Source: JASLDZ01 sp964244065
GTDB taxonomy: Bacteria; Pseudomonadota; Alphaproteobacteria; Caulobacterales; Caulobacteraceae
Reading direction: 5' to 3'
Length of the DNA: 64,000 nucleotides
Assembly: GCA_964244065.1 (NCBI GenBank)
Contig: CAXTHH010000004.1
Span: 1 to 64,000, forward strand
Below are positions 32,648-42,160 of the stretch, piece by piece (positions within the stretch are counted from its first letter, which is position 1; the number at the start of each line of letters is the position of its first letter). The notes beneath the pieces are model-generated. The model had not been told where the DNA came from. It did no database searches and saw only the letters and a list, made by a program, of their open reading frames with translations. Position numbers and translations under genes: made by a program.

Positions 32648-34081
32648 ATGGACGCGCTGATCCTGTCGCGGATGCAGTTCGCCTTCACCGTGGCGTTCCA
32701 CATCATCTTCCCGGCCTTCACCATCGGCCTGGCGAGCTTCCTGGCGGTGCTGGAGGGCGCGTGGCTCGCAACCAAGCGCGAGCGGTTCAAGACGCTGTAC
32801 CTGTTCTGGCTGAAGATCTTCGCCTTGAGCTTCGGCATGGGCGTCGTCTCGGGCGTGGTCATGTCCTACGAGTTCGGCACCAACTGGAGCGTGCTCTCGG
32901 CCAAGGCGGGCAACGTCATCGGCCCCCTGATGGCGTTCGAGGTCTTGGGCGCCTTCTTCCTGGAGGCGTCGTTCCTGGGCGTGATGCTGTTCGGCTGGCG
33001 CAAGGTGGGGCCGGGCCTGCACTTCGTCGCCACCTGCATGGTGGCGCTGGGCACGCTGATGAGCGCCTTCTGGATCACATCCGCCAACAGCTGGATGCAG
33101 GCGCCGGCCGGCTACGCCGTGCTGCCGGACGGGCGGTTCATCGCCACCGACTGGATGGCCGTGATCTTCAGCCCGACCTTCCCCGCCCGCTTCACGCACG
33201 TGGTGCTGGCCGCCTACCTGACCACGGCCCTGGTGGTGGGCGCGGCCTCCGCCTGGCGGCTGCTCAAGGACCCGGAGCAGAAGGAGAGCCGGATCGCCCT
33301 GGTCATGGCCGTCGGCATGTACGCGGTGGTCGCCCCGATGCAGCTGGTGGCCGGCCACTGGTCGGGCGAGGTGGTGCGCGAGCGGCAGCCGCTGAAGCTG
33401 GCCGCCATCGAGGCCTACTGGACCACCAAGGCGCCGCAGGGCCAGGCGCTGGTCGGCCTGCCCGACCGGGCCGCCGCCAAGACGCACGCGGAGATCACCA
33501 TCCCGGGCATCGGCAACCTGATCCAGGGCGTGCCCTCGAACGAGCCGATCAAGGGTCTCGACCAGTGGCCGCGCAAGGACTGGCCGGTGGTGTGGCTGGT
33601 GTTCTGGTCCTTCCGCGTGATGGTCGGGCTGGGGCTGGCCATCATCGGCCTGGGCGCCTGGGGCGCCGTGCAGGCGCTGCGCCGTCGCCTGTTCGCCGAC
33701 AAGTGGTTCCTGCGGGCCGCCACGCTGATGGGCCCCGCCGGCTTCGTCGCGGTGGTGTGCGGCTGGATCACCGCGGAGGCGGGGCGTCAGCCCTACACGG
33801 TCTACGGCCTGCTCAGGACGCAGCACTCCCTGTCGCCGGTGGGGGCGGGGCAGGTCAGCGCCTCCTTCGCCGTGTTCCTGGTGGCCTACGCCATCGTGTT
33901 CACCGTGGGCGTGCTCTACATCCTGCGCCTGATCGCGGAGGGGCCGACCGTGGGCGCCGCAGAGCCCGTGCGGCCCACCCAGGCCGGCGGCACGCCGCTG
34001 GCCGCCGCCCCCGACCACGACCCGAACGCGCCCATGCCGCCCCGCGGCGGCGAGGCCCTGCCCCGGGGCGCGGCGTCGTGA
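32648..34081 (+). CDS. cydA: Cytochrome bd-type ubiquinol oxidase subunit I
   Basis: 477 residues, nine or so membrane helices, inner membrane. It oxidises ubiquinol and reduces O2 without pumping protons. The haem ligands are visible: H18 in FHIIFP (b595), His in ARFTHVV near 184 and Met in FRVMVG. The quinol loop is short, as in cyanide-insensitive oxidases (CioA). The conserved GRQPW motif reads GRQPYTVYG, with Tyr replacing Trp. The C-terminal tail is Pro-rich. It is preceded by its likely regulator and overlaps cydB as GTGA. Confidence 0.95.
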   Translation: MDALILSRMQFAFTVAFHIIFPAFTIGLASFLAVLEGAWLATKRERFKTLYLFWLKIFALSFGMGVVSGVVMSYEFGTNWSVLSAKAGNVIGPLMAFEVLGAFFLEASFLGVMLFGWRKVGPGLHFVATCMVALGTLMSAFWITSANSWMQAPAGYAVLPDGRFIATDWMAVIFSPTFPARFTHVVLAAYLTTALVVGAASAWRLLKDPEQKESRIALVMAVGMYAVVAPMQLVAGHWSGEVVRERQPLKLAAIEAYWTTKAPQGQALVGLPDRAAAKTHAEITIPGIGNLIQGVPSNEPIKGLDQWPRKDWPVVWLVFWSFRVMVGLGLAIIGLGAWGAVQALRRRLFADKWFLRAATLMGPAGFVAVVCGWITAEAGRQPYTVYGLLRTQHSLSPVGAGQVSASFAVFLVAYAIVFTVGVLYILRLIAEGPTVGAAEPVRPTQAGGTPLAAAPDHDPNAPMPPRGGEALPRGAAS

Positions 34082-35106
34082 GCGGTCTCGACCTGCCGCT
34101 GATCTGGGCCGGGATCATCGCCCTGGCGGTCGGCCTCTACGTCCTCCTGGACGGGTTCGACCTCGGCGTCGGCATGCTGTTCCCCTTCGCCAAGACCCGC
34201 GAGGATCGGGACGTGATGATGAACACCATCGCGCCGGTGTGGGACGGGAACGAGACCTGGCTGGTGCTGGGCGGCGCGGGCCTCCTGGCCGCGTTCCCGC
34301 TCGCCTACTCGGTGCTGATGCCCGCGCTGTACCTGCCCGTGGTGCTGATGCTGGCGGCGCTGATCCTGCGCGGCGTGGCCTTCGAGTTCCGCATCCGGGG
34401 ACGCGACCGGGGGCGGCGCTTCTGGACGGCGGCGTTCGCGGGCGGCTCGGCGCTGGCGACGGTGGCGCAGGGCTTCGTGCTGGGGGGCTTCATCCAGGGC
34501 GTGACGGTGCGGAACGGCGCCTTCGCGGGAGGGCCGCTCGACTGGCTGACGCCCTACACCGTGCTGGTCGCGGCGGGGCTCACCTGTGGCTACGCGCTCC
34601 TGGGCGCCGCCTGGCTGACGCTGAAGTGCGAGGACGAGCTGCACGGCGACGCGCGCCGCTGGACCGGCCGGGCGCTGGCCGCGGTCGGCGTGGTGCTGCC
34701 GGCGGTCAGCGTCGCGACGCTGTTCGTGCACCCGCGCGTGGCCGCCCGCTGGGGCGTGACGCTGCAGGGGATCGACTGGGCGCACCTCCTGCCGCTCCTG
34801 CCCGTGCCGCTGGTGGGCGCGGCGGGCGTGGCGCTCGCCTGGGCGGGGCTGCGCAAGAGGGCGCACCGCCAGCCGTTCGCGGGCGTGGTGCTGGTGTTCC
34901 TGTCCGGCCTGATCGGGCTGGCGATCGGCTTCGCGCCCTTCATCGTGCCCTACCAGCTGGATTTCCGGCAGGCGGCCGCGGCCGACAACGCGCTGGAGCT
35001 GATGCTGGCGGGGGCCGGCGTGCTCCTGCCGCTGATCCTGGGCTACACCGCCTTCGTCTACTGGACCTTCCGCGGAAAGGTGACGCCCGATGCCGGGTAT
35101 CATTGA
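34078..35106 (+). CDS. cydB: Cytochrome bd-type ubiquinol oxidase subunit II
   Basis: 342 residues, GTG start overlapping the cydA stop. About eight membrane helices; the signature block LDGFDLGVGMLFPF, then PVWDGNETWLVLGG and AFPLAYSVLMPALYLP, is typical of CydB/CioB. It forms the heterodimer with CydA. It overlaps the small DUF2474 gene by 17 bp. Confidence 0.94.
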   Translation: MSGLDLPLIWAGIIALAVGLYVLLDGFDLGVGMLFPFAKTREDRDVMMNTIAPVWDGNETWLVLGGAGLLAAFPLAYSVLMPALYLPVVLMLAALILRGVAFEFRIRGRDRGRRFWTAAFAGGSALATVAQGFVLGGFIQGVTVRNGAFAGGPLDWLTPYTVLVAAGLTCGYALLGAAWLTLKCEDELHGDARRWTGRALAAVGVVLPAVSVATLFVHPRVAARWGVTLQGIDWAHLLPLLPVPLVGAAGVALAWAGLRKRAHRQPFAGVVLVFLSGLIGLAIGFAPFIVPYQLDFRQAAAADNALELMLAGAGVLLPLILGYTAFVYWTFRGKVTPDAGYH

Positions 35107-35248
35107 GCCGCAGGGCCCGCCGCCGTCGGGCGAACCCGCCCGGCCGCTCGGTGCGCGGCTCCTCTGGTTCCTAGGGCTGGCCCTCGGCGGCGCGGGCGTC
35201 GTGGCCGTCGTCGCCTACCTGCTGCGCGGGCTCATGCGGCTGGGCTGA
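35090..35248 (+). CDS. Small DUF2474 membrane protein, probable oxidase accessory subunit
   Basis: 52 residues starting at the ATG at 35090, inside the end of cydB. It has a Pro-rich N-terminus and one membrane helix (RLLWFLGLALGGAGVVAVVA, then YLL), matching the DUF2474 family usually found behind cioAB. Like CydX for CydAB it probably stabilises the oxidase. It is too short for ordinary gene calling, and its last 78 bases are antisense to the 3' end of the tetR gene. Confidence 0.75.
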   Translation: MPGIIEPQGPPPSGEPARPLGARLLWFLGLALGGAGVVAVVAYLLRGLMRLG

Positions 35249-35836
35249 GCGGGGATCGCCGGCGCATCCGGCCAGCGACCACATGAGCACCTGGCGCAGC
35301 ATGGGCAGATCCATCGGTTCGCCCCGGCCGCGGCGGATGGCCCGCACCAGCGCCCCCTCGAACAGCGTGCAGATGAACTCGGCTCGCGCGCACGCCTCCT
35401 CGCGGGTCAGGGTGCAGCCCGCGGGCGGGGCGAGGGTGTCGGCGATCCGGTCGATCAGCTGGCGGTCGGCGTCGCGCACCATGGCGGCCACCGCCGGGTT
35501 CCGCGCCGCCTCGGCCAGGACCTCCAGCCACAGCGCCATGTTCTCCCGCTTGCCGTGCTCGCGCATGACCTCGAGCATCGTGGCGTACTGCGCCTCGGCG
35601 GTGGGCGGCAGGGCGGAGATGGCGGTGAGCGACTCGGCCAGGTCGCGCGCCACGATGGCGGCGACCACCGCCTCCTTGTTCTCGAAGTAGCGGTAGATGT
35701 GGCCGACGCTGATGCCCGCCGCCGCCGCGATGCGGCCCATGCTGGCCCCGTGGAAGCCCTCGTCACGGAAGCAGGCCTCCGCGGCGTCCAGGATCTGACG
35801 CCGCCGATCGACCGTCACCCGTCCGTTGCCGTCCAT
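35171..35836 (-). CDS. TetR-family repressor of the RND efflux operon
   Basis: 221 residues. The N-terminal helix-turn-helix (about 10-57; RRRQILDAAEACFRDEGFHGA, SMGRIAAAAGISVGHIYRYFENKEAV) is followed by an all-helical ligand domain. It is divergent from acrA-acrB-nodT with a near-perfect palindrome between, the same arrangement as TipR with AcrAB2-NodT in Caulobacter. Probably binds pump substrates such as flavonoids or quinolones and then releases the operator. The last 26 codons overlap the DUF2474 gene antisense. Confidence 0.88.
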   Translation of the reverse strand: MDGNGRVTVDRRRQILDAAEACFRDEGFHGASMGRIAAAAGISVGHIYRYFENKEAVVAAIVARDLAESLTAISALPPTAEAQYATMLEVMREHGKRENMALWLEVLAEAARNPAVAAMVRDADRQLIDRIADTLAPPAGCTLTREEACARAEFICTLFEGALVRAIRRGRGEPMDLPMLRQVLMWSLAGCAGDPRSAQPHEPAQQVGDDGHDARAAEGQP

Positions 35837-35915
35837 CGCTATTCCTCGCCGTCCGACGGTGGGGCTCTAGAGGCGGTCTTGACGCCGGACACCGCGCGCC
35901 ATACCACGCGCCTCA

Positions 35916-35939
35916 TTGGGAGTGAACGTTCATTCCCAA
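35916..35939. promoter_or_regulatory. TetR operator candidate
   Basis: A 24-bp palindrome: left half TTGGGAGTGAAC, right half GTTCATTCCCAA, with a single mismatched pair. It lies midway in the 144-bp gap between the divergent tetR and acrA-like genes, 42 bases before the acrA ATG, and so could repress both. Confidence 0.75.
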
Positions 35940-35980
35940 CTTCGGGCCCCCGCGCTCGGCCTCGTCCCCGGAGGGCGTGA

Positions 35981-37204
35981 ATGAGACGATCCGCCCTCGC
36001 CGCGGCCGCCGTGTCAGCCCTGGTGACCGGCGCCGCCGGTTGCGCCAAGAAGCCGCCTCCGGCTCCCCCGCCCCCCGAGGTCGGCTACGTCGAGGTGCGG
36101 CCCGAGCCGGTGACGCTGACCGACGAGCTGCCCGGCCGCACCGCCGCCTTCGTCACCGCCGAGGTCCGCCCGCAGGTGAACGGCGTGATCCGCGCGCGTC
36201 TGTTCCAGGAGGGCGCCGATGTGCGCGCCGGCCAGACGCTGTACGAGATCGACCCCGCCCCCTACCGCGCCGCCCTGGCGCAGGCGCAGGCGACGCTGGC
36301 CAACGCCCAAGCGAACCTGGCGGCCGCGCGCGTGCGCTTCGAGCGCTACGCCGACCTTGTGAAGATCAACGCGGTCAGCCGGCAGGAGGCGGACGACGCC
36401 CGCGCCACCTACGGCCAGGCGCAGGCCAACGTGCAGCAGGGCCAGGCGCAGGTGCAGACCGCGCGCATCAACCTCGGCTACACGCGGGTGACCGCGCCCG
36501 TGTCCGGCCGCATCGGCCGGGCGACGGTGACGCAGGGCGGCCTCGCCACCTCCGGCCAGGCGCAGGCGCTGGCCACCATCCAGCAGATCGAGCCGATCTA
36601 CGTGGACGTGGTCCAGTCCTCCGACGAGCTGCTCAAGCTGCGCCGCGACATCGCCGGCGGCCGGCTGGAGGGCGCGGGGGCGGAGAGCGCGCGCGTGCGC
36701 CTGCGCCTGTCCGACGGCTCGGAACATCCGGTGGAGGGCCGGCTGCGCTTCTCGGAGGCGCAGGTCGATCCGACCACGGGCTCGGTGACCCTGCGCGCCC
36801 TGTTCGCCAACCCTAACCGCACCCTGCTGCCAGGCATGTACGTGAGCGCCCGCATCGCCCAGGCGGTGGACCAGCAGGGGATCCTGGCGCCTCAGCCGGC
36901 GGTGACGCGCAACGAGAAGGGCGAGCCGACCGTGATGGTGGTCAGCCCCGACGGCAAGGCCGCGCAGATACGCGTGATCCAGACCGGCCGGGCGGTGGGC
37001 GACCGATGGCTGGTGACCGGCGGCCTGAAAGCCGGCGACCGGCTGATCACCGATGGGCTGGTGAAGCTGCGCGGGCCCGGCCCCATTGGCCGCGCCGTGC
37101 CCGCGGGCTCGCGCCCGGCCGGCCCCCGGGGCGCCGCCGGCCCGAACGCGCCGAGCGGACGGCAGGGCGGCGGCCCCGCGCCCGCGCCCCCCGCCGCGCG
37201 CTGA
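35981..37204 (+). CDS. acrA: RND efflux periplasmic adaptor (AcrA/MexA type)
   Basis: 407 residues. A lipoprotein signal with the lipobox AAGC anchors it in the inner membrane. The family blocks are in order: VRPQVNGVIRARLFQEGADV (lipoyl), helical hairpin at about 95-150, TRVTAPVSGRIGR, and LLPGMYVSARIA in the barrel domain. The last 35 residues are Pro/Gly/Ala-rich. It links the RND pump to the outer membrane channel. The permease gene begins 10 bp downstream. Confidence 0.93.
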   Translation: MRRSALAAAAVSALVTGAAGCAKKPPPAPPPPEVGYVEVRPEPVTLTDELPGRTAAFVTAEVRPQVNGVIRARLFQEGADVRAGQTLYEIDPAPYRAALAQAQATLANAQANLAAARVRFERYADLVKINAVSRQEADDARATYGQAQANVQQGQAQVQTARINLGYTRVTAPVSGRIGRATVTQGGLATSGQAQALATIQQIEPIYVDVVQSSDELLKLRRDIAGGRLEGAGAESARVRLRLSDGSEHPVEGRLRFSEAQVDPTTGSVTLRALFANPNRTLLPGMYVSARIAQAVDQQGILAPQPAVTRNEKGEPTVMVVSPDGKAAQIRVIQTGRAVGDRWLVTGGLKAGDRLITDGLVKLRGPGPIGRAVPAGSRPAGPRGAAGPNAPSGRQGGGPAPAPPAAR

Positions 37205-37213
37205 CGCCCCGCC

Positions 37214-40200
37214 ATGTCGCGCTTCTTCATCGACCGGCCGATCTTCGCCTGGGTGCTGGCGATCATCGTCATGATCGCGGGCGTGCTCTCCATCCTGAGC
37301 CTGCCGATCGCCCAGTACCCCTCCATCGCGCCGCCCCAGGTGTCGGTCACCGCCGTTTATCCGGGCGCCTCGGCCGAGACGCTGGAGAACACGGTCACCC
37401 AGGTGATCGAGCAGCAGATGAAGGGGCTGGACGGGCTGCAGTACATCTCATCCACCTCCGACAGCTCGGGGCAGGCGCAGATCACCCTGACGTTCCGTCA
37501 GGGCACGAACCCCGACATCGCCCAGGTGCAGGTGCAGAACAAACTGCAGCTGGCCACCCCCGTCCTGCCGCAGGAGGTGCAGCAGCAGGGGCTGGTGGTG
37601 GCCAAGGCGGCGCGCAACTTCCTGCTGATCGTGGGCCTCTACTCGGCGGACGACAGCCACACGAACGGCGACGTCTCCGACTACATCGTCTCCACCCTGC
37701 AGGACCCGCTGAGCCGGGTGACGGGCGTGGGCGACACGCAGATCTTCGGCGGCCAGTACGCCATGCGCATCTGGCTGAACCCGCAGAAGCTCTACGGCTA
37801 CAACCTGACCGTGGGCGACATCCGCGCAGCGGTGACCGCCCAGAACGCGCAGGTCTCGTCCGGCCAGCTGGGCGCCGCGCCGTCGCCGGAAGGCCAGCAG
37901 CTCAACGCCATCATCACCGCCCAGACCCGCCTGCGCACCGCCGACGAGTTCAAGGCCATCATCGTGCGCACCAACCCGGACGGCTCCACCGTGCGCCTGT
38001 CCGACGTGGCGCGCGTGGAGCTCGGGCAGGACAACTATAACGTCGTCAGCCGCTACAACCGCCACCCGGCCGCAGGCATCGCCCTGCGCCTCGCCCCAGG
38101 CGCCAATGCACTCAAGACGGCCGACGCGGTCAAGGCGCGGGTGAAGGAGCTCTCCGCCAGCTTCCCGCCCGACATCAAGTACGTCTTCCCGATCGACTCC
38201 ACGCCCTTCGTGAAGATCTCCATCGAGCACGTGGTCGAGACGCTGGTCGAGGCCGTCGTGCTGGTGTTCGTGGTGATGTACCTGTTCCTGCAGAACTGGC
38301 GCGCCACGCTGGTGCCGACGATCGCGGTCCCGGTCGTGCTGCTGGGCACCTTCGGCGTGCTGGCGCTGTTCGGCTACAGTATCAACACGCTGACGCTGTT
38401 CGCCATGGTACTGGCCATCGGGCTCCTCGTCGACGACGCCATCGTGGTCGTCGAGAACACCGAACGGATCATGGAGGAGGAGGGCCTCTCCCCGAAGGAG
38501 GCCGCCCGGAAGTCCATGGGCGAGATCACCGGGGCGCTGATCGGCATCGTGCTGGTGCTCGTGGCCGTGTTCCTGCCCATGGCCTTCTTCGGCGGCTCCA
38601 CCGGCGTCATTTACCGCCAGTTCTCGGTGACCATCGTCGCCGCGCTGGTGCTGTCGGTGGCGGTGGCGCTGGTTCTGACGCCCGCGCTCTGCGCCACCCT
38701 GCTTAAGCCCACCAAGGGGCGCGCCAAGCGGGGCTTCTTCGGCTGGTTCAACCGCACCTTCGACCGGGGCCTCCGCGCCTACGAGGGCGGGCTGAAGCGG
38801 ATCATCCGCCTGTGGATCCTCTCGGCCGTCGCCTTCGCCGCGATCTGCGCGGTGATGGCCTTCCTGTTCGTGCGCCTGCCCTCGGGCTTCCTGCCGGAGG
38901 AGGACCAGGGCTCGGCCTTCGCCGTGATCAACCTGCCGCCCGGCGCCACCTTCACGCGCACCCTGGCGGTGAACAGGCAGGTGGAGGACCACTTCCTCGA
39001 TGCGGAGAAGGACAACATCGCCGGCATCTTCACCGTGGCCGGCTTCTCCTTCGGCGGCGCCGGCCAGAACGCCGGCATCGGCTTCCTGCAGCTGAAGCCG
39101 TGGGACGAGCGCAAGGGCGCCAGGAACAAGGCCTCCGCCATCGCCGAGCGCGCCATGGGCGCCCTGGGCGCCATCCGCGACGCCCAGATCTTCACGGTGA
39201 TCCCCCCCGCCGTGCAGGAGCTCGGCCAGGCCAACGGCTTCGACTTCGAGCTGCAGGATCGCGGCAACCGCGGGCACGAGGCGCTGAACGCCGCCAAGGG
39301 CATGCTCCTGGGCATGGCGGAAAAGGAGCGCTCGCTGGTGGGCGTGCGCCCCAACGGCCTGCCCGACGTGCCGCAGCTGAAGCTGGACGTGGACCCCGCG
39401 CGCGCCACCGCCCTCGGCCTGCAGATCGCGGACGTGAACGCGACCTTGGCCGCCGGCTTCGGCTCGGCCTACATCAACGACTTCATCGACCGCGGCCGCG
39501 TGAAGCGCGTCTACATGCAGGGCGACGCCCCCTACCGCGACAGCCCGCAGGACATCGACAGCTGGTTCGTGCGCACGGCCACGAACACCATGGCCCCGTT
39601 CAGCGCCTTCAGCACCTCGCGCTGGATCACGGGCCCGGCGCGGCTGGAGCGGTACAACGGCCTGCCCTCGGCCGAGATCCAGGGCCAGCCCGGCCCCGGC
39701 GTCTCCACCGGCGCGGCCATGGACGCCATGGAGCGGCTGGCCAAGAAGCTGCCTCCCGGCTTCGGCTTCGAGTGGACCGGTCTGTCCTTCGAGGAGCGGG
39801 CCGCCGGCAGCCAGGCGCCCTTCCTCTACGCCCTGTCGATCCTGGTCGTGTTCCTGTGCCTGGCCGCGCTCTACGAGAGCTGGTCGGTGCCGCTGGCGGT
39901 GGTGCTGGTGATCCCGCTGGGCGTGGTGGGCGCGGTCGCCGCAGCCACGCTGCGCGGCTACCAGAACGACGTCTACTTCCAGGTGGGCCTGCTCACGACC
40001 ATGGGCCTGGCCGCCAAGAACGCCATCCTGATCGTGGAGTTCGCCGAGGGGGCGGAGCGGGAAGGCAAGTCCCCGCTCGACGCCGCGCTGGAGGGCGCCA
40101 AGCTGCGCCTGCGGCCGATCCTGATGACGTCCCTGGCCTTCATCGCGGGCGTGTTCCCGCTGGCCATCGCCAGCGGCGCGGGCTCCGGCAGCCAGAACGA

Positions 40201-40372
40201 CATCGGCACCGGCGTGATCGGCGGCATGATCTCCGGCACCGTGCTGGCGATCTTCTTCGTGCCGCTGTTCTACGTGCTCGTGCGCCGTTTCCTGCCGTCC
40301 AAGCCCAAGGACTCGCCCGCCGACAAGGCCGCGCGCGAGAACGCGGGCGACGCCGAGCGGACTAGGGCATGA
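37214..40372 (+). CDS. acrB: RND efflux permease (AcrB/MexB type)
   Basis: 1052 residues, the usual HAE1 length, with 12 membrane helices and two large periplasmic loops. It is a proton-driven trimeric exporter of hydrophobic drugs. The proton relay residues are present: the Asp pair in GLLVDDAIVVVEN and Lys in GLAAKNAILIVEF. The opening SRFFIDRPIFAWVLAIIVM is typical. Its stop overlaps the start of the nodT gene as ATGA. Confidence 0.95.
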   Translation: MSRFFIDRPIFAWVLAIIVMIAGVLSILSLPIAQYPSIAPPQVSVTAVYPGASAETLENTVTQVIEQQMKGLDGLQYISSTSDSSGQAQITLTFRQGTNPDIAQVQVQNKLQLATPVLPQEVQQQGLVVAKAARNFLLIVGLYSADDSHTNGDVSDYIVSTLQDPLSRVTGVGDTQIFGGQYAMRIWLNPQKLYGYNLTVGDIRAAVTAQNAQVSSGQLGAAPSPEGQQLNAIITAQTRLRTADEFKAIIVRTNPDGSTVRLSDVARVELGQDNYNVVSRYNRHPAAGIALRLAPGANALKTADAVKARVKELSASFPPDIKYVFPIDSTPFVKISIEHVVETLVEAVVLVFVVMYLFLQNWRATLVPTIAVPVVLLGTFGVLALFGYSINTLTLFAMVLAIGLLVDDAIVVVENTERIMEEEGLSPKEAARKSMGEITGALIGIVLVLVAVFLPMAFFGGSTGVIYRQFSVTIVAALVLSVAVALVLTPALCATLLKPTKGRAKRGFFGWFNRTFDRGLRAYEGGLKRIIRLWILSAVAFAAICAVMAFLFVRLPSGFLPEEDQGSAFAVINLPPGATFTRTLAVNRQVEDHFLDAEKDNIAGIFTVAGFSFGGAGQNAGIGFLQLKPWDERKGARNKASAIAERAMGALGAIRDAQIFTVIPPAVQELGQANGFDFELQDRGNRGHEALNAAKGMLLGMAEKERSLVGVRPNGLPDVPQLKLDVDPARATALGLQIADVNATLAAGFGSAYINDFIDRGRVKRVYMQGDAPYRDSPQDIDSWFVRTATNTMAPFSAFSTSRWITGPARLERYNGLPSAEIQGQPGPGVSTGAAMDAMERLAKKLPPGFGFEWTGLSFEERAAGSQAPFLYALSILVVFLCLAALYESWSVPLAVVLVIPLGVVGAVAAATLRGYQNDVYFQVGLLTTMGLAAKNAILIVEFAEGAEREGKSPLDAALEGAKLRLRPILMTSLAFIAGVFPLAIASGAGSGSQNDIGTGVIGGMISGTVLAIFFVPLFYVLVRRFLPSKPKDSPADKAARENAGDAERTRA

Positions 40373-41913
40373 GGCGCGTCCTCGCCCTTCTCCTGGCCGG
40401 CGCGGCCCTGTCGAGCGCGGGCGTGGCCGGTTGCTCGCTGGAGCCCAAGGACCTGCGCCCGCCCGTGCCGATCCCGGGCGCCCTGCCCGCCGGCGGCGAC
40501 TATCCCGCGCCCTCCCCCGGCGCCGCGCCGATCTCCTCGGTGGCGTGGGACAGCTTCTTCCTCGACCCGCGCCTCAAGCAGGTAATCGCGCTGGCCCTGC
40601 GCGAGAACCGCGACCTGCGCGTGGCCGCGCTGAACGTGGAGGCGGCGCGCGCCCGCTACCGCGTGCAGCGGGCGGACCTCCTGCCCACCGTCTCGGCGGC
40701 GGCGAACGCCACCTACAGCCAGTCGCCGTTCGGCGCGGTCGGCGCCACGGGCCCGACCTCCCCCGGCGGCGCCTCGGGCGGCACGGGCGTCGGCAGCGCA
40801 GGGGGCGCCGGCGCGACGGGCTCCGTGGCCGGAGGCAGCGGCTTCTTCCGCTACTACGCCGTCAGCCTCGGCTTCAGCAGCTACGAGCTCGACCTGTTCG
40901 GGCGCATCCGCAGCCTGACCAAGGAGGCGCTGCAGCTGTACCTCTCCACCGCGGAGGCCCGGCGCGCGGCGCAGGTCAGCCTCATCTCCGAGGTGGCGAT
41001 CGACTGGCTGACGCTCGCCGCCGACCAGGACCGGCTGGCCATCGCCCGCTCCACCCTGGAGAGCTTCACCGAAAGCCTGCGCCTGACCCAGGCGCGCTTC
41101 GACGCCGGGATCATCTCCGAGCTCGACCTGCGCCAGGTGCAGACCCTGGCGGAGACCGCCGCCTCGGACGTGGCCACCTACACGACGCAGGTGAACCAGG
41201 ACGTCAACGCGCTGAACCTGGTGGTCGGCGCCACCGTGGCTCCCGCGCTCCTGCCCCAGGGCCTAGGCGACGGCGTCCCCACCGTGCCCGAGGCGCCGAC
41301 GGGGCTGGACAGCACCGTGCTGCTGCGCAGGCCCGACGTGCTGCAGGCCGAGCGGCAGCTCGCCGCTTACAACGCCGACATCGGCGCGGCGCGGGCGGCC
41401 TTCTTCCCGACCATCCGCCTGACCGCGTCGGGCGGCTCGACCAGCCTGTACCTGGACAAGCTGTTCGGCTCGGGCACGGGGACGTACAGCTTCAGCCCCA
41501 ACATCACCCTGCCGATCTTCGACTACGGCCGGAACCGGGCCAACCTGAAGCTGTCGCGCACCAACCGCGAGATCGCGCTGGCCCAGTACGAGCGCGCCAT
41601 CCAGACCGCCTTCCGCGAGACGGCCGACGCCCTCGCGCAGCAGGGCCAGGTGGCGGCCCTGGTCGCCGCGCAGACCCGCCTCGTGCAGGCGGGGGAGATC
41701 ACTCTGCGCCTGTCGGACGCGCGTTATCGTCGCGGGGCGGACGCCTACCTGGGCGTGCTGGACGCGCAGCGGACGGTCTACTCCGCACGGCAAACCCTGG
41801 TGGCCGCTCGGCAGACCCGGGCCGCGACCCTGGTGCAGATCTACCGGGCGCTGGGCGGCGGGGGCGACACGTCGCAGGCCCCGGTCATCGCGGGTTCAGC
41901 CGAAGCGCGCTAG
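40369..41913 (+). CDS. nodT: RND efflux outer membrane lipoprotein, NodT family
   Basis: 514 residues. The signal peptide ends in the lipobox VAGC, so it is lipid-anchored in the outer membrane like OprM. Two OEP repeats: the first has ENRDLRVAALNVEAARARYRV and SYELDLFGRIRSL; the second has RRPDVLQAERQLAAYNADIGAARAAFFPTI. A Gly/Ser/Ala-rich insert lies near residues 125-155. It forms the trimeric exit duct of the pump. Confidence 0.93.
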   Translation: MRRVLALLLAGAALSSAGVAGCSLEPKDLRPPVPIPGALPAGGDYPAPSPGAAPISSVAWDSFFLDPRLKQVIALALRENRDLRVAALNVEAARARYRVQRADLLPTVSAAANATYSQSPFGAVGATGPTSPGGASGGTGVGSAGGAGATGSVAGGSGFFRYYAVSLGFSSYELDLFGRIRSLTKEALQLYLSTAEARRAAQVSLISEVAIDWLTLAADQDRLAIARSTLESFTESLRLTQARFDAGIISELDLRQVQTLAETAASDVATYTTQVNQDVNALNLVVGATVAPALLPQGLGDGVPTVPEAPTGLDSTVLLRRPDVLQAERQLAAYNADIGAARAAFFPTIRLTASGGSTSLYLDKLFGSGTGTYSFSPNITLPIFDYGRNRANLKLSRTNREIALAQYERAIQTAFRETADALAQQGQVAALVAAQTRLVQAGEITLRLSDARYRRGADAYLGVLDAQRTVYSARQTLVAARQTRAATLVQIYRALGGGGDTSQAPVIAGSAEAR

Positions 41914-41925
41914 TCTTATGTCGGA

Positions 41926-42156
41926 ATGTCGACACCTGAACAGATGCGCGAGCGGGCCGAGGAGGCCGAACGGCTCGCCAGCGTGGTCTCATACGAGCGC
42001 GACCGGCTGCGGCTGACGCAGCAGGCGGAGGACTGGAGGACCCGCGCGGACGTGCTGGAGGCCTCCTACCCCAGCCTGGCGCCCGCGCCGTCGCCGCCCG
42101 AGCGCCCCTCCCTGCTGGACCGCTTGCGCCAGGCGCTCCGGCGGAGCACGCCATGA
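41926..42156 (+). CDS. Small hypothetical protein
   Basis: 76 residues. The first half is charged and helical (STPEQMRERAEEAERLASVV and SYERDRLRLTQQAEDWRTRA), possibly a short coiled coil; the second half is Pro-rich and basic. No known family is recognised, though similar short proteins with this opening occur in Caulobacterales. It lies 12 bp after nodT and 4 bp before the BrkB-type gene, on the same strand. Confidence 0.6.
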   Translation: MSTPEQMRERAEEAERLASVVSYERDRLRLTQQAEDWRTRADVLEASYPSLAPAPSPPERPSLLDRLRQALRRSTP

Positions 42157-42160
42157 GCCG

